DNA of 12,698 bases from Chromatiales bacterium (GCA_027057985.1 JALUTJ010000250.1:1-12698); one strand, 5' to 3'. Positions 1-7,513 are shown, counted from the first letter of the stretch. Numbers and translations: made by a program. Notes: generated from the letters alone by a model not told the origin.

Positions 1-1924
1 TCTCGGCACGACCCACGCGGCTGGTTGCATACCGCACTTCAGGGAATGTCAGAAGGGCTGATTCCAGTTTCTGCGCAACTTTTAATGAAGTATTGAGGCT
101 GGAAGAGGGTGCTAGTGTCACCCTGATATTCAGGGTACCTTCTTCCAGTTCAGGGACAAACTCAGTACCCAGAAAAGGGACAAGAACAAGTGAGGCAAAA
201 AACATGACCGCTGAGCTGACAACGATGATTTTTCTGTTTTTAAGTGCAGTTTTGAGTTTGTCTCTGTACAGCCTGTCGATTGGTTTGAGAACAGGGCTGT
301 CTTTTTCCACAACACCTTTTTTGAAAAGGTATGTGGCCAGTGCAGGTATTACCATCAGGGCTACCACCAGAGAACCAAACATGGCCAGAAGTATTGATAT
401 GGCCATCGGCTGAAACATCTTGCCCTCGACACCTTCGAGTGCAAAAAGTGGTGCAAAGACTACGGCTACAATCAGAACAGCAAAAAATACCGGGCGTGCC
501 ACTTCCTTCGCTGCTTGCTGAATACGAATAGCAATAGCGTGAGTATCATGTCCCGGATCGAAAGGATCACTATTATTCACAGCCACTGACTCTGCTATGT
601 GCCTCTGATGCTGTCTATCTGGTCTGCTGAGATGCGAAAAAATATGTTCCATCATCACCACAGAACCATCTACGAGCATACCGATGGCGATTGCAAGCCC
701 ACCCAGTGACATGAGATTTGCTGATACTCCCCAGTACGCCATAGCCATCAGAGCAAGGCCTATCGAGATGGGTATAGATAAAAGTACCAGTAATGTTGCT
801 CTGATATTCATCATGAATAGTAATAGAATCACAATAATCAGAACAAATGCCTGTAACAGGGCAGTAACAACTGTGTTGACAGCCTTATCCACCAGGCTGG
901 CCTGGTCATAGAACGGTTCAAAATAAACACCATCTGGCAGTGCTTTCTGAATAACCGGGATACGTGATTCAATGCCATCGATTGTTGCCTTGGTATTTGC
1001 ACCAAGACGCTTGAGTACAACACCGGCAACAACTTCACCCAGTGCTTCAGGCTGGCCTTCACTGTCTCGCCGTGTGATAGAGACAGCCCCCTGACGAATC
1101 TCGGCACCAAAAGCAACATTGGCAACATCTTTCACTTTTACTGCGGTACCATCGAGAATTTTTAGTGGAATATTGCCAATATCGCGTAATCCATCCTCGC
1201 CACTGCGTACCCAACCAACACCACGGATAACCAGTTGTTCATCACCACGATCCATATACCAGCCACCGGCATTACGGTTATTATCTTCAATAGCTCGGGC
1301 AACTTCTTCACCAGTGATTTTATAGGCGAGAAGACGATCAGGGATCAGTCGAACCTGGTATTGTCTTACTTCACCACCAAAAGAGAGGACTTCGGTAACA
1401 CCATCAACTGGCATAAGCAGAAGTTTTACAATCCAGTCATTAAAACTGCGTAGTGTTATTGCATTGTATTTTACAGGGTCATCTGCACGCAGAATGTATT
1501 GATAGACCTGGCCAAGACCAGATGTATTCGGCCCAATGCCAGGCGTACCTATGCCTTCAGGAATTTCTTCTTTTGCTGTTTGCAGTCTTTCAAAGACAAG
1601 CTGACGGGCAAAATATATATCCGTCCCTTCCTTGAAGACCACGGTGATTACCGAAAGGCCTGTTTTTGAGATTGAACGTACTTCCTCAACATCAGGTAGA
1701 CTGTACATCACCGCTTCTACCGGAAAGGTTATCAGTTGTTCGACTTCTTCGGCTGCCAGCCCTCTGGCTACCGTATTGATCTGTACCTGCACATTTGTAA
1801 CATCCGGAAATGCATCCAGGTTCAGCTTTGGTAATACCATGGTGGCCGCAACCAGCATTGCTGCCAGCGCAATGACTACCAGCAGGCGACTGCCTACTGC
1901 CATATTAATCAGTTTGTTTAACAT
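1..1924 (-). CDS. Heavy-metal efflux RND pump, CzcA/CusA family (C-terminus outside window)
   Basis: Inner-membrane proton/cation antiporter of the HME-RND family, the engine of a tripartite efflux complex. The frame is open from an ATG at 1924 to the window edge. That gives 641 codons of an expected 1030-1060, so the C-terminal part is missing. Visible features: TM1 at about residues 13-31; LDAFPDVTNVQVQINT just after it; the family stretch GTDIYFARQ; GLGQVYQY; FEPFYDQASLVDKAVNT before the TM2-TM4 block; and VDGSVVMMEH in TM4, with Asp419 as the likely proton-relay aspartate. VEGKMFQPMA and GTEFVPELEEG follow. TM4 reads GGLAIAIGMLVDG rather than the DFG form of CzcA. The stretch after ELEEG (TLNIRVTLAPSSSL) has no methionine where CusA has its first substrate Met. 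The substrate therefore cannot be fixed, and a divalent cation seems more likely than Cu(I)/Ag(I). A GAGG ribosome site overlaps the end of the adaptor gene 8 bp upstream, so the two are probably co-translated. Confidence 0.95.
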   Translation of the reverse strand, partial: MLNKLINMAVGSRLLVVIALAAMLVAATMVLPKLNLDAFPDVTNVQVQINTVARGLAAEEVEQLITFPVEAVMYSLPDVEEVRSISKTGLSVITVVFKEGTDIYFARQLVFERLQTAKEEIPEGIGTPGIGPNTSGLGQVYQYILRADDPVKYNAITLRSFNDWIVKLLLMPVDGVTEVLSFGGEVRQYQVRLIPDRLLAYKITGEEVARAIEDNNRNAGGWYMDRGDEQLVIRGVGWVRSGEDGLRDIGNIPLKILDGTAVKVKDVANVAFGAEIRQGAVSITRRDSEGQPEALGEVVAGVVLKRLGANTKATIDGIESRIPVIQKALPDGVYFEPFYDQASLVDKAVNTVVTALLQAFVLIIVILLLFMMNIRATLLVLLSIPISIGLALMAMAYWGVSANLMSLGGLAIAIGMLVDGSVVMMEHIFSHLSRPDRQHQRHIAESVAVNNSDPFDPGHDTHAIAIRIQQAAKEVARPVFFAVLIVAVVFAPLFALEGVEGKMFQPMAISILLAMFGSLVVALMVIPALATYLFKKGVVEKDSPVLKPIDRLYRDKLKTALKNRKIIVVSSAVMFFASLVLVPFLGTEFVPELEEGTLNIRVTLAPSSSLNTSLKVAQKLESALLTFPEVRYATSRVGRAE

Positions 1925-1932
1925 AACTAGCC

Positions 1933-3144
1933 TCAGTGATTATGTATTTCAAATCCGCCTTTTGCGATTTCAGACTGGATAAAAAAAGCGCCCGCAGTAA
2001 CAACCTTGCTGCCGGGTTTTATGCCTTCGATAACGGCTTTACCATCGATAATCTGCTTAACTTCAACTTCGACAGCCTTGAATTCACCTTCTTCTTCCTG
2101 CTGAACAAAAACCTGCCAGTCACCATCACTGCTGCGAAGTACTGCGGCCTCCGGTAACTGCAGAGCTTTGTTTTTGTTGCTGGTTGAAATAAGAGCGGTA
2201 ACAAACATACCTGCATGAAAACGATCCTTGCTATTATCCAGCTCCAGTCTTACTGCTGATGTGCGTGTGGTTTCATCAAGTGTGTGATGCAATTGAATCA
2301 CCTTTGCCGGATAACGTTCGTTATTTACCAGTACTTCAGCTGGGCTACCTATCTGTACCATGCCTGCAGTCTCAGGTGTGACACGTGCTTCAACCCACAT
2401 AGTTGATTCATCCGCAATAACCATTAGTTCATAGCCGGCATCGACAAATTCACCAACGATAAACTTGTCATGCAGGATACGGCCACTGATAGGTGATTTA
2501 AGCTCAAAGGTGCCATCTGCACTTCGTTTTTGCCCTAGCAGTTTCCTGATTTCAGAATCAGACATACCATAGGCTTTAACATTGGCAAAGGATTTCTGGA
2601 AATCAATTTTCGCGGAAAGATAGCGACGTTCTGAAACAACACGACGACCAAGCTTGCGTACCCGTTTCCATTCCTTGTCTGCCAGTAGTAATTGCCCCTG
2701 TGCTTCAGCCATCTCAACACTGGAAAGAGTTACCAGTGGCTGTTCTTTCTCTACCTTGTCTCCGAGCTTTGCATGTCGTTCTATAACCTGAGCATTGATA
2801 CGCGGGGTAATCTTGACAGTTCGATAGGCATTCAGTCTGACTTCACCTGGTGCCTTAACAGTTTGTGCTACTGGTACTGGTTGTAACAGGCTTACTTTAA
2901 TGCCAGCCGTTTTCATTTGTTCACTGCTGAGATGAATTGTACCCGGCGCTTCTTCATGGCCGCCATGGCCTTCGCCTTCATCATGACCTTTACCTTCGTC
3001 ATGATCACCATGTTCTTCTTTAGCACCGTGATCATCATGTTTTTCTGCTGTCGCATGTTCAGCAGTTTTTCCTGGGCTTTCTGTTTCCTGGCCGCAGGCA
3101 GTTAAAGCTAATGTGGTTAATAGAATAAATATATAACGTGACAT
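1933..3144 (-). CDS. Periplasmic adaptor (membrane fusion) lipoprotein of RND metal efflux, CzcB/CusB type
   Basis: Links the RND pump to the outer-membrane channel. At 403 aa it has normal family length. It begins with a lipoprotein signal (MSRYIFILLTTLALTACG, lipobox LTAC, Cys17). A highly charged His/Asp/Glu-rich segment follows at about residues 28-65, with 8 histidines, and probably binds metal ions. The fold then follows the family order: APGEVRLNAYRTVKITPRI (first half of the lipoyl/barrel-sandwich domain), a helical hairpin at about 125-185, SPISGRILHDKFIVGEFVDAG (second lipoyl half), a beta-barrel with MWVEARV, and a membrane-proximal domain ending in HNH. The gene lies 4 bp after the outer-membrane factor gene and 8 bp before the pump gene, so it is part of one transcript. 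A short His-rich region in CzcB-type adaptors is known, but the metal is not determined by the sequence. Confidence 0.93.
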   Translation of the reverse strand: MSRYIFILLTTLALTACGQETESPGKTAEHATAEKHDDHGAKEEHGDHDEGKGHDEGEGHGGHEEAPGTIHLSSEQMKTAGIKVSLLQPVPVAQTVKAPGEVRLNAYRTVKITPRINAQVIERHAKLGDKVEKEQPLVTLSSVEMAEAQGQLLLADKEWKRVRKLGRRVVSERRYLSAKIDFQKSFANVKAYGMSDSEIRKLLGQKRSADGTFELKSPISGRILHDKFIVGEFVDAGYELMVIADESTMWVEARVTPETAGMVQIGSPAEVLVNNERYPAKVIQLHHTLDETTRTSAVRLELDNSKDRFHAGMFVTALISTSNKNKALQLPEAAVLRSSDGDWQVFVQQEEEGEFKAVEVEVKQIIDGKAVIEGIKPGSKVVTAGAFFIQSEIAKGGFEIHNH

Positions 3145-3148
3145 AGTC

Positions 3149-4438
3149 TTAATTCCTTATCTCTTTAATTTGCAGCCAGTTTTCAACCTGGGAGGTTGCC
3201 ATTAATAAATCCAGCCAGCTTTTGAGCATGGTTACCTGGAGTTCGATGCCCGCAGACTGGGTATCCAGGGTCTGTTTAATCTGTACCAGGTAGTCAGTTG
3301 TACTCATATCCCCTGAACGCCATAGTCGCTTGAGCAGTGATAACTGACGTTTAATACTTTTTCGTCCTGATTTTTTCCACTGCTGCCAGGCATTAAGGGT
3401 GAGGGCATAGTGCTGACTTCGACTGATGATATCGCGGCGAATATTTCGCATACCCTGTTGCGCAAGTTGCTGGGTGCGGGTGTATTGTTGTGCGGCGGCG
3501 TCGATTTCAGCGCTATAACTATTACGTATATTAAGCGGGATGGTCAGAGTGAGTCCGACAAGATTCTCATTGCCTTCCTTGCCACCACGAAGAGCAACTG
3601 TAGGATCGGCGCTGGCTTCACTACGACGCAGCTCAACGGTCTGTTTTGCAGCGGCAACATCTGCAGTAAGTCTTATCATATCCGGTAATTGCTGTAGAAA
3701 AGCATTATCCTGGTAAGGTACTTTTAGTTGCTGATAGTTAATCTGCAGAAAGTCCTGTTGTTCCAGTTCAGCAGGAATCGAGCCAAACAGGGCATAGACA
3801 TTTTGCTGTGCCTGGTTGAACTCTGATTCAATATTGGCGTTGTCAATGATTGCTTCATTATAAGCAAGCTGGGCAAGATCCATCTCTACCTGGCTGATAT
3901 CGCCAGTATTATATTTATCAGCAGCAACCTGGTAGAAACTTTTCATCAATGCCAGGCGTTGCTTTGATAATGTAGCCTGATGCTGCATGGCTTTATATGT
4001 GCCGGCGGTCAATAGCAGGTCCGCCATCAGTTGCTGACTCTGTTGTCTGAAGTCGGCCTGTGCTGCTTCAATATTGTAGCGGGCAATCAGGGTTTTAACG
4101 CCCTGCTGATCACCCCAGTCAATCGTCTGGCTGATACCGATAGTCGAGGTTTGTACCGAAGTTTTCTCACTGTCGATTTCGAGTTCCGGGTTGTATATAG
4201 CCTTGCTTGCCGCCTCATACTCAGACTGTACAGCTTTTAACTGAGCCTGGGCTGCAATATAGCGTGGATGGTTCTGCAGCTGACGATAGATTAACTCGCT
4301 CAGTGAGCTATTAGCTGGCTGAAGCGTAATCGGGTTTGTCTCTTTTGCAACAGACACGTTAATCAGCCCTGTTAGCAACAGGACGGAGATAACCACGGTG
4401 TATACAAAAGAGGTTTTATACTGATTTAATACAATCAT
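3149..4438 (-). CDS. Outer-membrane efflux channel, TolC/CzcC family
   Basis: Outer-membrane factor that completes the tripartite metal efflux complex. It has 429 aa, the usual CzcC length. The N-terminus has a charged start, a hydrophobic core (about residues 11-28) and a likely signal peptidase site after VSVA. The body is helical and alanine/glutamine-rich with the two-fold repeat expected of OEP domains: LIYRQLQNHPRYIAAQAQLKAVQSEYEAA opens the first repeat, and VGLTLTIPLNIRN, in the second half, is the typical beta-strand stretch. YNPELEIDSEK followed by GISQTIDWGDQQG is the CzcC-like first strand. The start at 4438 has only a weak AAAGG ribosome site about 10 bp upstream. It is separated by 114 bp from the czcI-position gene upstream and by 4 bp from the adaptor gene downstream. 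Confidence 0.92.
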   Translation of the reverse strand: MIVLNQYKTSFVYTVVISVLLLTGLINVSVAKETNPITLQPANSSLSELIYRQLQNHPRYIAAQAQLKAVQSEYEAASKAIYNPELEIDSEKTSVQTSTIGISQTIDWGDQQGVKTLIARYNIEAAQADFRQQSQQLMADLLLTAGTYKAMQHQATLSKQRLALMKSFYQVAADKYNTGDISQVEMDLAQLAYNEAIIDNANIESEFNQAQQNVYALFGSIPAELEQQDFLQINYQQLKVPYQDNAFLQQLPDMIRLTADVAAAKQTVELRRSEASADPTVALRGGKEGNENLVGLTLTIPLNIRNSYSAEIDAAAQQYTRTQQLAQQGMRNIRRDIISRSQHYALTLNAWQQWKKSGRKSIKRQLSLLKRLWRSGDMSTTDYLVQIKQTLDTQSAGIELQVTMLKSWLDLLMATSQVENWLQIKEIRN

Positions 4439-4470
4439 AAATCTTAAAACCTTTGTTTATAAAGTGATTT

Positions 4471-4494
4471 ATACAACTGAATTTTCAGCTGTAT
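4471..4494. promoter_or_regulatory. Near-perfect dyad upstream of the czcC-like gene (candidate operator or attenuator)
   Basis: The arms ATACAACTGA and TCAGCTGTAT are complementary apart from one position and are separated by ATTT. Reading leftward, the distal arm overlaps a good -10 hexamer TATAAA (4473-4468), but no good -35 sits at the right distance. No T-run follows, so a terminator is unlikely. A regulator site controlling the three downstream efflux genes separately from the leader gene is the simplest reading. It is an inference. Confidence 0.4.
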
Positions 4495-4552
4495 TTCGAA
4501 TAAATCTGTGACTTGTACAGTGCGTTGAGGAACGTCTATACAAAAAATAAAA

Positions 4553-4957
4553 TTATACGATCGGGAAGGCAGGTGGTGCCCTGAGAGGGGGTGAAAAATA
4601 CTGATAAGAGGATTTTAACCGATAGTGAAGAGGGGCTGACAGATGGATCAGCTTCCCCTGATATTCAGGTAATGGCAGACTTAGTGTAGAAAGAATAGCC
4701 AGTGGTAAAAATGCGTTATTTGGCTGTTTGTCCGGCGCAGCCTTGGTATAGACAATGGCATCTTCTTCACATAGCGAATCAATTTTTTCTTTGTTTTTGA
4801 AATGTAAATCAGCGACATGGCTATGACCATTCAGCTGCGGGTCATTTTTGTGGTGCAGGTGGAAGTGCACCGGTATCAGGGTAACGACCAGGATGGCCAG
4901 AGAAATGACCCATGATACTGATTTTAAAAGACTTTTTTGTTTGCGTAGCAAAAACAT
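4553..4957 (-). CDS. Small His-rich membrane-anchored protein at the czcI position of the efflux operon
   Basis: A 134-aa protein with no certain family assignment. An uncleaved-looking hydrophobic segment (about residues 13-30) is followed directly by HFHLHH and further histidines at 45, 47 and 52, with one cysteine at 63. A second hydrophobic stretch lies at about 82-97, and the C-terminus is proline-rich (PPLRAPPAFP). Similar short periplasmic proteins with a His-containing middle and a C-terminal RAPP/RPP motif precede czcC in many heavy-metal RND operons (CzcI, and DUF2946-type proteins). Position and general architecture fit that group, but the sequence does not let me assign it firmly. 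It is probably the first gene of the efflux transcript and may bind metal or tune induction. No ribosome site precedes the ATG and no other Met is available nearby, so the mRNA may be leaderless. Confidence 0.72.
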   Translation of the reverse strand: MFLLRKQKSLLKSVSWVISLAILVVTLIPVHFHLHHKNDPQLNGHSHVADLHFKNKEKIDSLCEEDAIVYTKAAPDKQPNNAFLPLAILSTLSLPLPEYQGKLIHLSAPLHYRLKSSYQYFSPPLRAPPAFPIV

Positions 4958-4963
4958 GACTGA

Positions 4964-4992
4964 ATTCTATCATTAGTCCAGTTTGTAAACAA
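4964..4992 (-). promoter_or_regulatory. Candidate sigma-70 promoter of the efflux operon
   Basis: On the minus strand, TTGTTT (4992-4987), a 17-bp spacer and TAGAAT (4969-4964) lie just before the ATG at 4957. Transcription would begin at or within a base or two of the ATG. That fits the absence of a ribosome site and suggests a leaderless message. The -35 is inside the palindrome at 4980-4995. Confidence 0.45.
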
Positions 4993-4995
4993 ACT
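4980..4995. promoter_or_regulatory. Palindrome AGTTTGTAAACAAACT, candidate operator
   Basis: Two perfect 7-bp arms (AGTTTGT/ACAAACT) are separated by AA. The palindrome covers the -35 of the predicted leftward promoter of the efflux operon, a typical repressor position. No regulator gene for it is adjacent. The nearest in the window are the Crp/Fnr and MerR genes. Confidence 0.45.
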
Positions 4996-5025
4996 TCTGC
5001 AGCGTTAATTTAAGCGGGAATTATA

Positions 5026-5044
5026 TCCATATGACTTTTATGGA
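5026..5044. promoter_or_regulatory. Dyad TCCATA-N7-TATGGA in the divergent intergenic region
   Basis: Perfect 6-bp arms separated by 7 bp, between the divergent efflux operon and cytochrome gene. It may be a regulator site serving either side. It is short enough to occur by chance in this AT-rich stretch. Confidence 0.25.
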
Positions 5045-5092
5045 AAATTTAGTAAAAAAGTCTGAACTTTAGCCTTATGATCAGGTCATATT

Positions 5093-5121
5093 TTGCTTAA
5101 TACTATTAACATCAATAATAA
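5093..5121 (+). promoter_or_regulatory. Candidate sigma-70 promoter of the cytochrome c gene
   Basis: TTGCTT (5093-5098), a 17-bp spacer and TAATAA (5116-5121), followed by a good AAAGGGA ribosome site before the ATG at 5145. A small dyad TATGA-N5-TCATA (5076-5090) lies directly upstream of the -35, where an activator could bind. Confidence 0.4.
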
Positions 5122-5144
5122 ATTAATGGCCGAAAGGGAAAATA

Positions 5145-5849
5145 ATGAAGCTGACATCAATTAAAGTATTACTGGGTTTTATCATTCTTGTGGTTCTGGG
5201 CGGGCTTGGAGTTGCCTGGTCTGGACTTTACAACATTGCAGCTACCGACAAGCACTGGGGAATTACCAGCGAATTTCTGGAAATTGTCCGCGAACGCTCC
5301 ATTAGCGCTAATGCCGAGAAAATTAAAGTACCTGATTTATCGGATAAGGCGCGCATCAAACGCGGTGCCGCGAATTATGACGCGATGTGTGCCCAGTGTC
5401 ACCTTGCTCCAGGTATGAAAACATCTGAGCTACATGAAGGGCTGTATCCTCAGCCACCGGTTCTCTATAAAGAACTCGATATGAGCAAGGAAGAACCACA
5501 TGAGCTTCACTGGATAATCAAAAATGGCATCAAACTAACAGGCATGCCAGCCTGGGGTAATTACAATAGTGATGAGCAGATATGGGATATGATTGCCACA
5601 ATCGGAGCAATGAAGGACATGACGGAAGAGGAATATAAGGCTCTGGTTGCTGCAGGGGAGCATACTCACGCCATGGGTGGTCATGAAAATATGGGAATGG
5701 ATCATCATACTAATGATCAACAGGAGAAAACTAGCGATCATCACGCTGCTGAAGAAGGGCAATCCAGTCATCACAATGCTGAAGAAGAAAAATCAGGCAA
5801 ACAGGAATCGGCACCACACTCTCATGGTGGTAAAGATCATCATCATTAA
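5145..5849 (+). CDS. Membrane-anchored monohaem cytochrome c with His-rich C-terminal tail
   Basis: A 234-aa periplasmic electron carrier. An N-terminal hydrophobic segment (about residues 7-25) probably acts as an uncleaved anchor. LYNIAATDKHW and a linker follow. Then comes a class I cytochrome c domain with one haem-binding CAQCH (82-86) and a likely distal ligand Met134 in GMPAW. From residue 173 to the end there is a hydrophilic tail with 14 histidines mixed with Glu, Asp and Met, ending in HHH. This tail is not part of the cytochrome fold and most likely binds metal ions. The start at 5145 has an AAAGGGA ribosome site. The gene is divergent from the efflux operon and convergent with the multicopper oxidase, so it may pass electrons in periplasmic metal oxidation or reduction. 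The redox partner is unknown. Confidence 0.92.
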   Translation: MKLTSIKVLLGFIILVVLGGLGVAWSGLYNIAATDKHWGITSEFLEIVRERSISANAEKIKVPDLSDKARIKRGAANYDAMCAQCHLAPGMKTSELHEGLYPQPPVLYKELDMSKEEPHELHWIIKNGIKLTGMPAWGNYNSDEQIWDMIATIGAMKDMTEEEYKALVAAGEHTHAMGGHENMGMDHHTNDQQEKTSDHHAAEEGQSSHHNAEEEKSGKQESAPHSHGGKDHHH

Positions 5850-5851
5850 GC

Positions 5852-5899
5852 AAAAAAATACCCCGGCTATGCCGGGGTAAATTTTATTTCTTTTTTTAT
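5852..5899. terminator. Bidirectional intrinsic terminator between the cytochrome and multicopper oxidase genes
   Basis: A 9-bp perfect stem TACCCCGGC/GCCGGGGTA with a TAT loop (5859-5879). On the minus strand it is followed directly by seven T residues (the A-run at 5852-5858), a strong signal for the oxidase gene. On the plus strand a T-rich stretch (5880-5899) follows. It begins 2 bp after the cytochrome stop codon and ends 9 bp before the oxidase stop. Confidence 0.9.
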
Positions 5900-5908
5900 A
5901 GTTTTGTA

Positions 5909-7375
5909 TTATTCCACAACGATAAACTGTGTCATCATGGCATGATCTTCATGCTCCAGGATGTGACAGTGCATCATATACGCAGTGGTGATCTCGTTTG
6001 GATCACCCACATAGTCGTCAAAGCGACCAATGACACGTACTGTACCACCTGGTGGAACCTTGAAGGTGTCTTTCCAGCCGGCATCCTCTGGTGCAGGAGG
6101 TCTTCCATTGACATCGAGAATCTGCCACATAATGTCATGAATGTGTACCGGGTGCATCATACCGGTATTGTTAACCAGCTCCCAGATCTCAGTAGTGCCA
6201 AGTTTAGGGAAGGCATCGACCCGGTTCTCATCATAGGCCTGACCATTAATCACCCATGGGAAGGTTCCGCCCCCCATGCTGAATACCCAGCGACGTGTTT
6301 GCACGGCATCTGCTGGATTCAGGCGTTCAATGGCGCGCAGGGTAGAAGGTACTGTGCTGTTATCAGATTCAGCGTAGGTAACATCAAAACGCATAATCTC
6401 TGAAGTGCCTGCCGAACCAGCTGTATTCTGTAATACAATCTGGTCACCAACCGATGCCGAACCAAAATCAATAACCACATCCAGGCGTTCAGCCGGGGCA
6501 ATATTGAGACTGGTACGGTTTACAGGTGCTGGTAACAGGCCACCATCAGATCCTATCTGAACAAAGCTGGCACCATTGCTCAGTGTCAGGTTATATGAAC
6601 GAGCATTCGAACCGTTCAGAATACGAATCCGGTACTTCGCTGTGCCGACATTGAAGTAAGGATATGGCGTACCATTGACCAGGATAGTATCACCCAGTTC
6701 ACCCATAAGATTATCACTGTAAACCAGTGAACCGTCCGCAGCGAAGGTACGATCCTGTATGACGATTGCAATCTCATGATCACCAGAAGGTAATCCCAGA
6801 GAACGTTCATAGTCATCCGACATCAGATAAAAACCGGCTAACCCGGCATAGACCTGGTCACCGGTGTAATCCATCGTATGGTCGTGATACCAGAGCGTTG
6901 CAGGAAGCTGCTTATTGGTATAAAGGTAATCTTTATAGGTACCTGGTTCAACATAATCTACCGGGTGACCATCATAACCAGCAGGCATATGACCACCGTG
7001 GAGGTGAGTAGTGGTACGTACATTGGTATTGTTGATCTGTCGTACGATAATTTCCTGATCGGAGTCAACCATAATGGTTGGACCGGGGGTCATGCCTTCG
7101 TAACCCAGTATGTCCGTCTGATAACCCGGAATGATTTCAACAGTAGCATTTTGCTGGGTCAGTTCATAAATGGGGCGTCCTGCCGCATCGGTAGAAACAG
7201 GTTTTGCAACAGGTGGAATGTTTAACGGAAGTTCAAAAACAGGAACATTGATTGCGGTGCCACCGCCACCTCCGCCGCCACCACCAGTTCTTGTCATACC
7301 TGAAAGACTTGTGGATGAATAGGCTAGTGCAGGGATTGCAGCAGCACTTTTCAGAAAGTTTCTTCTGCTTGTCAT
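5909..7375 (-). CDS. Tat-exported multicopper oxidase (laccase/CueO-like)
   Basis: Oxidises a substrate by one-electron steps and reduces O2 to water in the periplasm. Family members next to metal-efflux genes often oxidise Cu(I). It has 488 aa. MTSRRNFLKSAAAIPALA is a twin-arginine signal peptide, followed by an unusual run of nine glycines (31-39) before the first cupredoxin domain. All four copper motifs are present: HLHGGH (124-129), WYHDH (162-166), HPVHIH (408-413) and HCHILEHEDHAMM (469-481). The last supplies the type 1 Cys470, His475 and probable axial Met480. The methionine-rich insert of E. coli CueO is absent, so the electron donor may differ. The ATG at 7375 has an excellent GAGGAG ribosome site 6 bp upstream. 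The gene lies downstream of the Crp/Fnr gene in the same direction, with 138 bp between them, and ends at the shared terminator. Confidence 0.95.
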   Translation of the reverse strand: MTSRRNFLKSAAAIPALAYSSTSLSGMTRTGGGGGGGGGTAINVPVFELPLNIPPVAKPVSTDAAGRPIYELTQQNATVEIIPGYQTDILGYEGMTPGPTIMVDSDQEIIVRQINNTNVRTTTHLHGGHMPAGYDGHPVDYVEPGTYKDYLYTNKQLPATLWYHDHTMDYTGDQVYAGLAGFYLMSDDYERSLGLPSGDHEIAIVIQDRTFAADGSLVYSDNLMGELGDTILVNGTPYPYFNVGTAKYRIRILNGSNARSYNLTLSNGASFVQIGSDGGLLPAPVNRTSLNIAPAERLDVVIDFGSASVGDQIVLQNTAGSAGTSEIMRFDVTYAESDNSTVPSTLRAIERLNPADAVQTRRWVFSMGGGTFPWVINGQAYDENRVDAFPKLGTTEIWELVNNTGMMHPVHIHDIMWQILDVNGRPPAPEDAGWKDTFKVPPGGTVRVIGRFDDYVGDPNEITTAYMMHCHILEHEDHAMMTQFIVVE

Positions 7376-7387
7376 AGTTATCTCCTC

Positions 7388-7428
7388 AGTTTTAGTGCGA
7401 TTTATAGTTTTTTTATTGCACTAAAACT
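7388..7428. promoter_or_regulatory. 11-bp inverted repeat in the leader of the multicopper oxidase gene
   Basis: AGTTTTAGTGC (7388-7398) and its exact complement GCACTAAAACT (7418-7428) are separated by 19 bp. The centres of the two arms are 30 bp apart, about three helical turns. The proximal arm directly abuts the GAGGAG ribosome site. It could be a two-site operator over the promoter region or an RNA hairpin next to the ribosome site. A possible leftward promoter is TTACAT, 18 bp, TTATAA at about 7463-7434, which would start transcription inside the distal arm. Confidence 0.5.
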
Positions 7429-7513
7429 TTATAAAAATAAGTGTTAGGAGATATGTAACTGCAGATACAAAGTCCTGAAGAAATACGTAATAATTTTATA
7501 TTTTGTGACCTGT

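Noticed and set aside
838..1128. Leftward 96-codon frame inside the RND pump gene
   Set aside because: It overlaps the RND pump coding region in another frame, has no ribosome site and resembles no known protein. It is a shadow frame.
5852..5899. CRISPR or attachment-site repeat
   Set aside because: The 21-bp symmetrical sequence occurs once, between two convergent stop codons with flanking T/A runs, which fits a bidirectional terminator.
5942..6403. Rightward 153-codon frame antisense to the multicopper oxidase
   Set aside because: It lies entirely within the well-supported oxidase gene on the other strand and has no family features.
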